From NCBI GenBank assembly GCA_004295885.1, contig SEDG01000155.1:1-8829 (forward strand): 8,829 nucleotides of DNA, written 5' to 3'. The notes under the pieces are model-generated. The model searched no databases, was not told where the DNA came from, and worked only from the letters and a program-made list of their open reading frames with translations. Shown in pieces: positions 1 to 4,906 of the stretch; within the stretch, counting starts at the first letter, position 1; each line of letters opens with the position of its first letter. This stretch comes from Pedobacter sp. (GTDB lineage Bacteria; Bacteroidota; Bacteroidia; Sphingobacteriales; Sphingobacteriaceae). Made by a program: the position numbers and the translations under genes.

Positions 1-509
1 GCTTTGCTAAAAATGTTCTCTAAGGTTTTTTCATTATCTACCAACATATTACCAGTTGATGAACCCATGAAAACCTTAATGCCACAAACGTTTTTAGGGT
101 CAGTTTTTAAAACTTCGTCAATGTTATCATTACTGGCACCCATATAAAATGAATAGTTAGCCAATGATGTTTCTGAAGCAATTTGATACTTATCTGCCAA
201 TAAATCTTGCGTTAAGGTATTTGGAACAGTATTCGGCATCTCCATAAAGGAGGTGATTCCGCCAGCAACAGCAGCCATACTTTCCGTAAAAATATCTGCC
301 TTATGCGTTAAACCTGGCTCACGAAAATGAACTTGGTCGTCTATCATTCCTGGTAAAAGGTAAAGCCCATCCGCATTAATTTCTTGTGCTTCTGGAGCAG
401 CTAATGATTGTCCGATTTTCTCAATTAAACCATTTTTAACCAAAACATCAGCTATAAATTGCTGTCCTTCGTTTACTAAAGTAGCGCCTTTTATGAGGTA
501 AGTATTCAT
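1..509 (-). CDS. pyrC: Dihydroorotase, N-terminal part (gene runs off the left edge)
   Basis: Dihydroorotase interconverts carbamoyl-aspartate and dihydroorotate, the third step of de novo pyrimidine synthesis, in the cytosol. The 169 visible codons read from ATG (509-507) without a stop. They show the small N-terminal beta domain (about residues 1-50) and the start of the amidohydrolase barrel: LLPGMIDDQVHFREPG at residues 51-66, MPNT at 91-94, and GIKVFMGSSTG at 143-153, whose K145 is a candidate carbamylated lysine. In the usual D-x-H-x-H-x-R metal site the first His is Gln here (DDQVHFR, Q59), while H61 and R63 remain; I recall this variant from other Bacteroidota dihydroorotases. A full protein of this type is roughly 420-450 residues, so about 60% is outside the window. 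The gene is divergent from the DEAD-box helicase gene. A less likely reading is a dihydroorotase-like or allantoinase-like paralogue. Confidence 0.9.
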   Translation of the reverse strand, partial: MNTYLIKGATLVNEGQQFIADVLVKNGLIEKIGQSLAAPEAQEINADGLYLLPGMIDDQVHFREPGLTHKADIFTESMAAVAGGITSFMEMPNTVPNTLTQDLLADKYQIASETSLANYSFYMGASNDNIDEVLKTDPKNVCGIKVFMGSSTGNMLVDNEKTLENIFSK

Positions 510-514
510 GATGG

Positions 515-522
515 TAAAGATA
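515..522 (-). promoter_or_regulatory. Possible -7 promoter element of pyrC
   Basis: On the minus strand this reads TATCTTTA, one mismatch from the Bacteroidota -7 consensus TAnnTTTG. It ends 5 bases before the pyrC ATG, which would give an almost leaderless transcript. I see no clear TTTG -33 box at the right distance, so support is weak. Confidence 0.3.
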
Positions 523-524
523 AA

Positions 525-573
525 GATTGATTTGAGAAATGAGATATGAGATTTGAGATAAGAAGCATGAAAG
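525..573. repeat. Degenerate 7-base tandem repeat tract upstream of pyrC
   Basis: Seven consecutive 7-base units can be laid out in one register starting at 525, 532, 539, 546, 553, 560 and 567. Units at 539 and 546 are both ATGAGAT; the unit at 553 is TTGAGAT and that at 532 is TTGAGAA. The outer units are more degenerate. On the pyrC coding strand the core unit is ATCTCAW. The tract lies 15 bases upstream of the pyrC start. Confidence 0.6.
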
Positions 574-610
574 TCTGAAAGTTTAAAGCACAGGCCTTTG
601 TTATCTAAAC

Positions 611-683
611 CTGATAGGAGTGGCACGAATCCCGATTCTTCATCGGGAGAGTAAAACGAATAGCAGAACTATCGCAACCGATA
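611..683. repeat. Hairpin-bearing intergenic element, probably a dispersed repeat
   Basis: A perfect hairpin is seen: TCCCGAT (630-636), loop TCTTC, ATCGGGA (642-648). A second perfect hairpin is TATCG (670-674), loop CAAC, CGATA (679-683). GATAG at 613-617 could also pair with CTATC at 669-673 to close the first hairpin. The layout (CCTGATAGGAG at the front, a variable-loop CCCGAT hairpin, then CGAATAGCAG) resembles repeats I recall from intergenic regions of Bacteroidota genomes. That it is dispersed cannot be shown from this single copy. Confidence 0.5.
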
Positions 684-719
684 ATCACTGAAACTGCTTT
701 TCAATTATTTTGAACCAAC

Positions 720-775
720 TCTTTTAGATTTTGTCTTAAGCTCTGGTCTTTAGTCTTTTAAGCTTTCGCCTTAAA
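720..775. repeat. Degenerate 7-base tandem repeat tract upstream of the DEAD-box helicase gene
   Basis: Eight 7-base units fit one register from 720 (720, 727, 734, 741, 748, 755, 762, 769). The best conserved are CTTTAGT (748), CTTTTAA (755) and CCTTAAA (769). The tract ends 5 bases before the -7 promoter box. Within it TTTTAAG (756-762) and CTTAAAA (770-776) form a 7-bp inverted repeat around CTTTCGC. Bases 751-774 match 4357-4380 at 18 of 24 positions on the same strand, linking this tract to the one upstream of the YetF-like gene. Confidence 0.55.
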
Positions 776-780
776 AAAGC

Positions 781-788
781 TATCTTTG
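781..788 (+). promoter_or_regulatory. -7 promoter element of the DEAD-box helicase gene
   Basis: TATCTTTG matches the Bacteroidota -7 consensus TAnnTTTG exactly. It ends six bases before the ATG at 795, so transcription would be expected to begin at or within a few bases of the start codon, giving a leaderless or nearly leaderless mRNA. The -33 region (about 758-761) reads TTAA rather than TTTG, so the upstream box is poor. This element also argues against the in-frame upstream TTG at 786, which lies inside it. Confidence 0.6.
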
Positions 789-794
789 TGCGCT

Positions 795-2138
795 ATGGCA
801 AAATCGTTCGAAGAATTTAATTTAAATAGGCAAATATTAAACGCAGTTGCCGATGCTGGTTACACTGTTGCCACGCCAATACAAGAAAAAGCAATTGCAC
901 CAGTGCTATCTGGTCAGGATATTTGTGGCATTGCCGAAACTGGAACTGGTAAAACAGCTGCCTACGTTTTGCCAATGTTAATGAAGTTAAAATATGCGCA
1001 AGGCGATGCTGCGAGAGCTTTAATTTTAGCGCCAACCCGCGAATTGGCCATGCAAATTGCCGAAGAGGTGAAACGTTTTTCTACTTATACAGATTTACGT
1101 TCAGTTGTTATTTTCGGAGGAATTGGACCGAAAGCGCAAAAGGAACAGATAAAAGCTGGTGTTGACATCATTATTGCAACACCTGGACGTTTCTTAGATA
1201 TTTACCTTTCTGGAGAAATCAACACTAAATATTTGCAGTTTTTGGTATTAGATGAAGCTGATAAAATGATGGACATGGGCTTTATTGGCTCAATCCATAG
1301 GATTTTAGAAGTTGTACCTCGTAAGCGCCAGAACTTACTTTTCTCTGCCACAATGAGCGATCTAGTGCAGAAAATTGCTGGTGATTTCTTGAAACACCCA
1401 ACTATAATTGAAGCATCTGAACAAGCGACGCCAGCGCAAACAGTTACGCAGGTCTTGTATGAAGTGCCAAACTTTAAAACAAAGATTAATCTTTTGCAAC
1501 ATTTGTTAAAAGATGTTGAAGTTTTTAATAGGTTGATTATTTTCTGTAAGACTAAAGCAGTGGCCGATAATATTTTTAGTTACGTGGTTCGTAAATTTGG
1601 AGAAGAATCTGTTCGTGTTATTCACGCTAACAAGGGACAGAATACTAGGATTAACTCCATTAATAGCTTTAAAGAAGGAAATATTAGGGTTTTAGTGGCA
1701 ACAGATGTGGCATCAAGAGGCATTGATGTAACCGAAGTTAGTCATGTAATTAACTTCGATGTGCCGATTATTATTGAAGATTATGTACACAGAATTGGTA
1801 GAACTGGAAGAGCATTTTCTAAAGGTGATGCGATAACTTTTTGTACAGAAGCGGAGAAATATTACATCCGGAAGATTGAGAAGTTAACTCGTCAGTTTAT
1901 TCCTGTTGAGCCGATTCCAGAAGGAGTTTTTGTAGAAGAAACACCTTACGAAGAAAGACAACAGATAGCTAAGGAAATAGATTTGCAAAAACGTAAAGAA
2001 GACCCTGATTTTAAAGGAGCTTTCCACGAGAAGAAAAATGCAAAACAGATAGAGGACCGTGAAAGGGAAAAAGCGAGAAATAAAGCTCATAAAACAAAAG
2101 TTTTCAAAAACAAAAAACGCTTTGATAAAAAGAAGTAA
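795..2138 (+). CDS. DEAD-box ATP-dependent RNA helicase, RhlE-like
   Basis: A cytosolic ATP-dependent RNA helicase that would unwind short RNA duplexes, as the family does in ribosome assembly, mRNA decay and cold growth. All core motifs are visible in the 447-residue product: Q motif (GYTVATPIQ, 22-30), motif I AETGTGKT (47-54), PTRELA (80-85), TPGR (129-132), DEAD (153-156), SAT (184-186), ATDVASRGID (302-311) and HRIGRTGR (332-339). After about residue 385 comes a charged, very Lys/Arg-rich tail typical of RNA-binding extensions; it probably adds nonspecific RNA affinity. I chose the ATG at 795 because the upstream in-frame TTG (786) lies within the promoter box and would add only Met-Cys-Ala. 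The stop codon overlaps the next start (TAATG), so the downstream small membrane protein is probably translationally coupled. The natural substrate cannot be told from sequence. Confidence 0.95.
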   Translation: MAKSFEEFNLNRQILNAVADAGYTVATPIQEKAIAPVLSGQDICGIAETGTGKTAAYVLPMLMKLKYAQGDAARALILAPTRELAMQIAEEVKRFSTYTDLRSVVIFGGIGPKAQKEQIKAGVDIIIATPGRFLDIYLSGEINTKYLQFLVLDEADKMMDMGFIGSIHRILEVVPRKRQNLLFSATMSDLVQKIAGDFLKHPTIIEASEQATPAQTVTQVLYEVPNFKTKINLLQHLLKDVEVFNRLIIFCKTKAVADNIFSYVVRKFGEESVRVIHANKGQNTRINSINSFKEGNIRVLVATDVASRGIDVTEVSHVINFDVPIIIEDYVHRIGRTGRAFSKGDAITFCTEAEKYYIRKIEKLTRQFIPVEPIPEGVFVEETPYEERQQIAKEIDLQKRKEDPDFKGAFHEKKNAKQIEDREREKARNKAHKTKVFKNKKRFDKKK

Positions 2139-2404
2139 TGAAGAAGCTTAGAATAACACCATTGAATATTGTCGCGGCAATTGCACTAGCGTTTTTTGTA
2201 ATTTCGTTTTTTCAACCAGAGCCTCATAATGGACGTGGTGATTTCAATAACTTGTATAAAGGGATTCTAGGTGCGCTAATCGTAGTTGCTTTTATAACCG
2301 ATATGATATTCAGGTTTATCTTTAAAGAATTAAAGCGCATTTGGTTTGTGGAGCTGTTTTTTATTTCCTTAACAGTTGTCCTTTTTTTAATATTACAAAA
2401 GTAA
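2138..2404 (+). CDS. Small three-helix membrane protein of unknown function
   Basis: I do not recognise a named family for this 88-residue protein. It has three hydrophobic stretches long enough to span the inner membrane (about residues 9-25, 41-62 and 68-86). They are separated by a short polar loop (about 26-40, containing PEPHNGRGDF) and a basic turn (FKELKR, 62-67). The ATG overlaps the helicase stop codon by one base (TAATG at 2136-2140), which supports the start and suggests both proteins come from one mRNA by coupled translation. The gene probably ends the helicase operon: an inverted repeat and a promoter-like box follow before gldC. A role with the helicase is possible but not supported by any motif. 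Confidence 0.75.
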   Translation: MKKLRITPLNIVAAIALAFFVISFFQPEPHNGRGDFNNLYKGILGALIVVAFITDMIFRFIFKELKRIWFVELFFISLTVVLFLILQK

Positions 2405-2408
2405 AACG

Positions 2409-2447
2409 ATGCTGGTTTAAATTTGCTTTGTAAAATCAGCATATTTG
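2409..2447 (+). promoter_or_regulatory. Inverted repeat and putative -7 box upstream of gldC
   Basis: Bases 2409-2418 (ATGCTGGTTT) can pair with 2433-2442 over ten positions including one G-T wobble, leaving a 14-base loop. The right arm runs into CATATTTG (2440-2447), one mismatch from the -7 consensus TAnnTTTG, 21 bases before the gldC ATG. No T-run follows the stem, so it is a poor intrinsic terminator. It could be an operator, a weak terminator of the helicase operon, or chance. The -33 box is not convincing: TTTG at 2422-2425 is too close. Confidence 0.4.
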
Positions 2448-2468
2448 CAACCGAAAAAATTGAATACA

Positions 2469-2804
2469 ATGAGACAAGCAGAAATAAAAATTACCGTAGA
2501 GTTAGACGACCAAAATATGCCAGAGAATATTCTTTGGGAAAGTACAGATGCTGAAACTAAGGATCAAGTGCCTGTAAAATCTATGATTTTAGCTTTGTGG
2601 GACCATAATTACAAAAACTCTATGCGCATAGATTTATGGACAAAAGATATGCCTGTTGATGAAATGAAACGGTTTTTCTATGAAACTTTACAAACGATGG
2701 GCGATAGCTTTTTGAAAGCAACCGGCGAAGAAAACATTGTAGAAGATCTACGTGATTATTGCGCACATTTTGCAGATAAAATGGGTATTGACCCTAGGAA
2801 ATAA
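2469..2804 (+). CDS. gldC: Gliding motility protein GldC
   Basis: The 111-residue product matches what I know of GldC from Flavobacterium johnsoniae in length and pattern: an N-terminal strand region AEIKITVELD (4-13), a central LWDH (43-46), then MRIDLWTKDMPVDEMKRFF (52-70) and a helical C-terminus. GldC is a small soluble protein of the Bacteroidota gliding machinery; in F. johnsoniae its loss impairs but does not abolish gliding, and its biochemical role is unknown. I chose the ATG at 2469 because it gives the family's usual N-terminus. An in-frame TTG at 2445 falls inside the putative promoter box. gldB, the usual neighbour in F. johnsoniae, is not in this window. In non-gliding members of the phylum the gene is still common, so its presence does not prove motility. 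Confidence 0.92.
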   Translation: MRQAEIKITVELDDQNMPENILWESTDAETKDQVPVKSMILALWDHNYKNSMRIDLWTKDMPVDEMKRFFYETLQTMGDSFLKATGEENIVEDLRDYCAHFADKMGIDPRK

Positions 2805-2806
2805 TT

Positions 2807-2869
2807 CAGTTGGCAATTTTCAGTTTGCAGTTTCCTGCATAACTTTTAGCTTTCCACTTTAAACTTTAA
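2807..2869. repeat. Degenerate 7-base tandem repeat tract filling the gldC downstream spacer
   Basis: Nine consecutive 7-base units fit one unbroken register from 2807 to 2869. The first four all begin with CA (CAGTTGG at 2807, CAGTTTG at 2821, CAGTTTC at 2828, with a CAATTTT variant at 2814). The last two, at 2856 and 2863, are identical ACTTTAA copies. The tract fills nearly the whole 67-base spacer, starting 3 bases after the gldC stop and ending 2 bases before the next ATG. Two different unit families therefore sit head to tail. Confidence 0.65.
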
Positions 2870-2871
2870 AT

Positions 2872-3279
2872 ATGTTAATCGTAAGAAAAACAAATGCATA
2901 CATCGGCTTAATTTTAGCCATCATTGCCATCAGCGTTGCGCCAATGTTAAGGGTGCCAATTAAAGGCAATTGGAATTTATATCAAACCGATACCAGGTTG
3001 TTTTTTATCTCTTTTGCTATTTTAGCATTAGCTACATTCTGTCTGTTAATTAGACAGTTAAGAGGGTTTAAGTTGTTCTCGATTGTATTTTTTATCTGGA
3101 GCATACTAATGGCTGGTGCGGTATATTTTCAATCTAATAACTACACTAAATCTGCATTTGCAAACAAATTTATTGGCAAGATTGTGCATTACCAATGGGG
3201 ATGGATAGTTTTATTGGTAGCGGTTTTATTATTGCTAACTAGTGTTCGAAAAGAGCAACTAAAAACGCCTACAATTTAA
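2872..3279 (+). CDS. Four-helix membrane protein of unknown function
   Basis: A 135-residue hydrophobic protein with four predicted spans at about residues 9-27, 42-60, 67-86 and 108-125. The soluble features are short: NLYQTDTR (35-42) ahead of helix two, a basic RQLRGFK turn (61-67), a polar loop FQSNNYTKSAF (86-96) ahead of helix four, and a basic C-terminal tail. I have a sense of similar proteins in related Sphingobacteriaceae but know no named family, and it shows no catalytic or transport motif. The ATG follows directly on the 7-base repeat tract. Its stop codon (TAA, 3277-3279) is immediately adjacent to the stop codon of the convergent lipocalin gene. It may be co-transcribed with gldC, but the repeat-filled spacer makes this uncertain. 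Confidence 0.75.
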   Translation: MLIVRKTNAYIGLILAIIAISVAPMLRVPIKGNWNLYQTDTRLFFISFAILALATFCLLIRQLRGFKLFSIVFFIWSILMAGAVYFQSNNYTKSAFANKFIGKIVHYQWGWIVLLVAVLLLLTSVRKEQLKTPTI

Positions 3280-3780
3280 TTAATGTTGTTGCGATCTTAA
3301 TTTGGTTACATCATAACCTTTTGACTTACATCTAGTTACAATTTCATCATAGGTTTTCTTTGGCATCTTTTTAACTCGACTCATGATGAATAAAAATTTA
3401 TGCTCTGGATGGCCAACAACCACATAAGAATAGTCTTCAGCTAGCTCAATTATCCAATAATCGACTTTGATTGGCCAAATAAATTGAGCTTCTAATTCGC
3501 CATCAACCCCATCTTCAACTGAGAAAATTTTTGAATCTCTTGAATAAGTTTTCTCATCATTTGGTTTTTTATAAGTAGTTACCACATTGTAATAGCCATC
3601 TTTATTTAAGATGTATTTGGTGATTGTTTCTCTACTTCCTTTATCAAACATTGTTGGGATTGAATATAGAGAATACCAAGTTCCAGCATATTTTTTCAAA
3701 TCCACCTTTTCTACTGGAGCATTTTTTTCGATAGAAGGGTTGCTAAAAACAAGCAGGAACGAAACCAGTAAAATTTTCAT
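3280..3780 (-). CDS. Lipocalin family protein, Blc-like
   Basis: Lipocalins are eight-stranded barrels that bind lipids and other hydrophobic ligands; bacterial Blc is an envelope lipoprotein linked to membrane stress. The 166-residue product shows the family hallmarks: DLKKYAGTWYSLYSIP (27-42) with the G-x-W signature at 33-35, a strand WPIKVDYWIIEL (102-113), and the second conserved block YSYVVVGHPEHKFLFIMSR (117-135). The C-terminal helix ends GYDVTKL (155-161), like the GFDVSKF of E. coli Blc. The N-terminus is a hydrophobic export signal (about 1-14), but unlike E. coli Blc it has no lipobox cysteine; the only cysteine is C151. It is therefore more likely secreted or periplasmic than lipid-anchored. 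It is the last gene of the leftward run, 54 bases after the YetF-like gene, and abuts the convergent membrane-protein gene stop to stop. Confidence 0.88.
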   Translation of the reverse strand: MKILLVSFLLVFSNPSIEKNAPVEKVDLKKYAGTWYSLYSIPTMFDKGSRETITKYILNKDGYYNVVTTYKKPNDEKTYSRDSKIFSVEDGVDGELEAQFIWPIKVDYWIIELAEDYSYVVVGHPEHKFLFIMSRVKKMPKKTYDEIVTRCKSKGYDVTKLRSQQH

Positions 3781-3834
3781 AATAAGTCGATTTAAGCTTA
3801 TTTACGAAAATTTTTTATAGGAAGTTTTTAGAAA

Positions 3835-4350
3835 TTAGATGTTTAAGCCCAAAGTTTTGTGAGCCTTTTTGCGTTTAAAATGAGTTTGTTTTAATGTTTT
3901 ATCTCCAGAAATGATACTGATGTTTCCATCCACTTCAAAAATAGCTAGTTTAACATCTTTATAATGCTCAACACCGTGCTCTCGCATCGCTTCTTTTAAT
4001 TCTTCATCGCTAATTCCCAAATGACTTAATTTATCAAAGTTTAACTTACCGTTGTGTATTAAAATTTCTGGATGTTCAAAAATCAATTCTCTTACCTTTT
4101 TGCTTTTAAAAGCTACTTTTTTAAGAATGTAATTTAGGATAAATAGAACCGCCGCTGCTGCTAATCCGCCGAGTAGGCTTGTATCGTTGCCAACCATTGC
4201 ATTTTGTACGGCATTGCTAATTAATAAAATCAACACCACATCAATTGTATTGAGCTGTGAAAGTTCTTTTTTTCCTGTTAAGCGAATGGCAATCAGCATA
4301 AAAACATAAACTGATAAACTTCGCAATGCAATATCTAGATATGGGTTCAT
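3835..4350 (-). CDS. YetF-like (DUF421) membrane protein
   Basis: A member of the DUF421/YetF family, inner-membrane proteins with three N-terminal helices and a cytoplasmic C-terminal domain; the molecular function is not established, although Bacillus relatives are linked to sporulation and germination. Three hydrophobic segments are seen at about residues 6-23, 35-52 and 58-76. The family's conserved stretch RLTGKKELSQLNTIDVVLIL spans 23-42, followed by ISNAVQNAMVG (44-54). The C-terminal domain begins near 83: HPEILIHNGKLN (93-104), then the helix ISDEELKEAMREHGV (113-127) and the strand region VKLAIFEVDGNISII (133-147). The length of 171 residues is at the short end for the family. It lies 43 bases downstream of the alkyltransferase gene across a 7-base repeat tract and 54 bases upstream of the lipocalin gene, so one mRNA is plausible. 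Confidence 0.88.
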   Translation of the reverse strand: MNPYLDIALRSLSVYVFMLIAIRLTGKKELSQLNTIDVVLILLISNAVQNAMVGNDTSLLGGLAAAAVLFILNYILKKVAFKSKKVRELIFEHPEILIHNGKLNFDKLSHLGISDEELKEAMREHGVEHYKDVKLAIFEVDGNISIISGDKTLKQTHFKRKKAHKTLGLNI

Positions 4351-4355
4351 TTAAT

Positions 4356-4390
4356 TTAGTCTTTAATCTTTGCTCCTTAATCCTTGTTCC
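4356..4390. repeat. Degenerate 7-base tandem repeat tract upstream of the YetF-like gene
   Basis: Five 7-base units in perfect register begin at 4356, 4363, 4370, 4377 and 4384. All fit the consensus TTRNTCY on the plus strand (RGANYAA on the strand of the flanking genes), e.g. TTAATCT at 4363 and TTAATCC at 4377. The tract occupies the 43-base gap between the alkyltransferase stop and the YetF-like ATG, ending 5 bases before that ATG. It shares 18 of 24 bases (4357-4380) with the tract upstream of the helicase gene. Confidence 0.65.
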
Positions 4391-4393
4391 TCG

Positions 4394-4876
4394 TTAAAAC
4401 TTCAACTCTGTTTGCCCTTTTTGAGCAACTTCTCTTTCGTGTTGCAACAACCATTTTTTACGCCACAATTCGCCAGCATAACCAACCAACTTTCCATCAC
4501 TACCAATAACCCTATGGCAGGGAACAACAATAGCAATATTATTTTTTCCATTTGCTGATGCAATGGCTCTTATTGCCAAAGGTTTATGTGCAGAGAATTT
4601 AGCATAAGAGGTAGTTTCTCCATAAGGAATTATTAGAAGATTTTGCCATACATCTTTTTGAAATTCAGTTCCTTCCTGAGCCATGGGGAAGGAGAATTCT
4701 TGCAAATTTCCCTCAAAATATTCCATCAATTCCTTTGCCGCCAACTGGCTGATGGGATTTTCTTGAAGACTTTCTATGTCTTTCGAACCGAATGTAATCA
4801 CATTCACCGCATTATCATCAGCTAAAATGATAATGTCCCCAATGGGCGATTTGACTACACTGCAATATTTTTCCAT
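4394..4876 (-). CDS. ogt: Methylated-DNA--protein-cysteine methyltransferase (O6-alkylguanine repair)
   Basis: This suicide enzyme moves the alkyl group from O6-alkylguanine in DNA to its own cysteine, directly reversing mutagenic damage. The 160-residue product has the family's N-terminal ribonuclease-like domain (about 1-65) and the C-terminal DNA-binding domain. In the latter are FQKDVWQNLLIIPYGETTSY (72-91), IRAIASANGKN (102-112) with the conserved Arg at R103, and PCHRVIGSDGKLVGYAGELWRKKWLL (119-144). C120 of PCHR is the methyl acceptor. There is no fused Ada or AlkA domain, so this is a stand-alone Ogt/MGMT type. It lies 30 bases downstream of the hydrolase gene on the same strand. That neighbour differs in base composition, so the original promoter may have lain where the hydrolase now sits. 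The symbol ogt is by analogy with E. coli. Confidence 0.95.
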   Translation of the reverse strand: MEKYCSVVKSPIGDIIILADDNAVNVITFGSKDIESLQENPISQLAAKELMEYFEGNLQEFSFPMAQEGTEFQKDVWQNLLIIPYGETTSYAKFSAHKPLAIRAIASANGKNNIAIVVPCHRVIGSDGKLVGYAGELWRKKWLLQHEREVAQKGQTELKF

Positions 4877-4906
4877 TTTCCCTATTTAGAATTAAATATA
4901 TAAATA

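Noticed and set aside
525..775. CRISPR-like array in the divergent spacer
   Set aside because: The repeats are 7-base, degenerate and directly abutting, with no spacers and no cas genes nearby.
786..794. TTG start three codons upstream of the helicase ATG
   Set aside because: The TTG lies inside the perfect -7 promoter box (781-788) and would add only Met-Cys-Ala; the ATG at 795 gives the usual family start.
2445..2468. TTG start extending GldC by eight residues
   Set aside because: It overlaps the putative -7 box, and the ATG at 2469 gives the standard GldC N-terminus and length.
3781..3802. AATAAG / CTTATT inverted repeat flush against the lipocalin ATG
   Set aside because: Six pairs with only one G-C pair and a 10-base loop is too weak in AT-rich DNA to claim as a translational switch.
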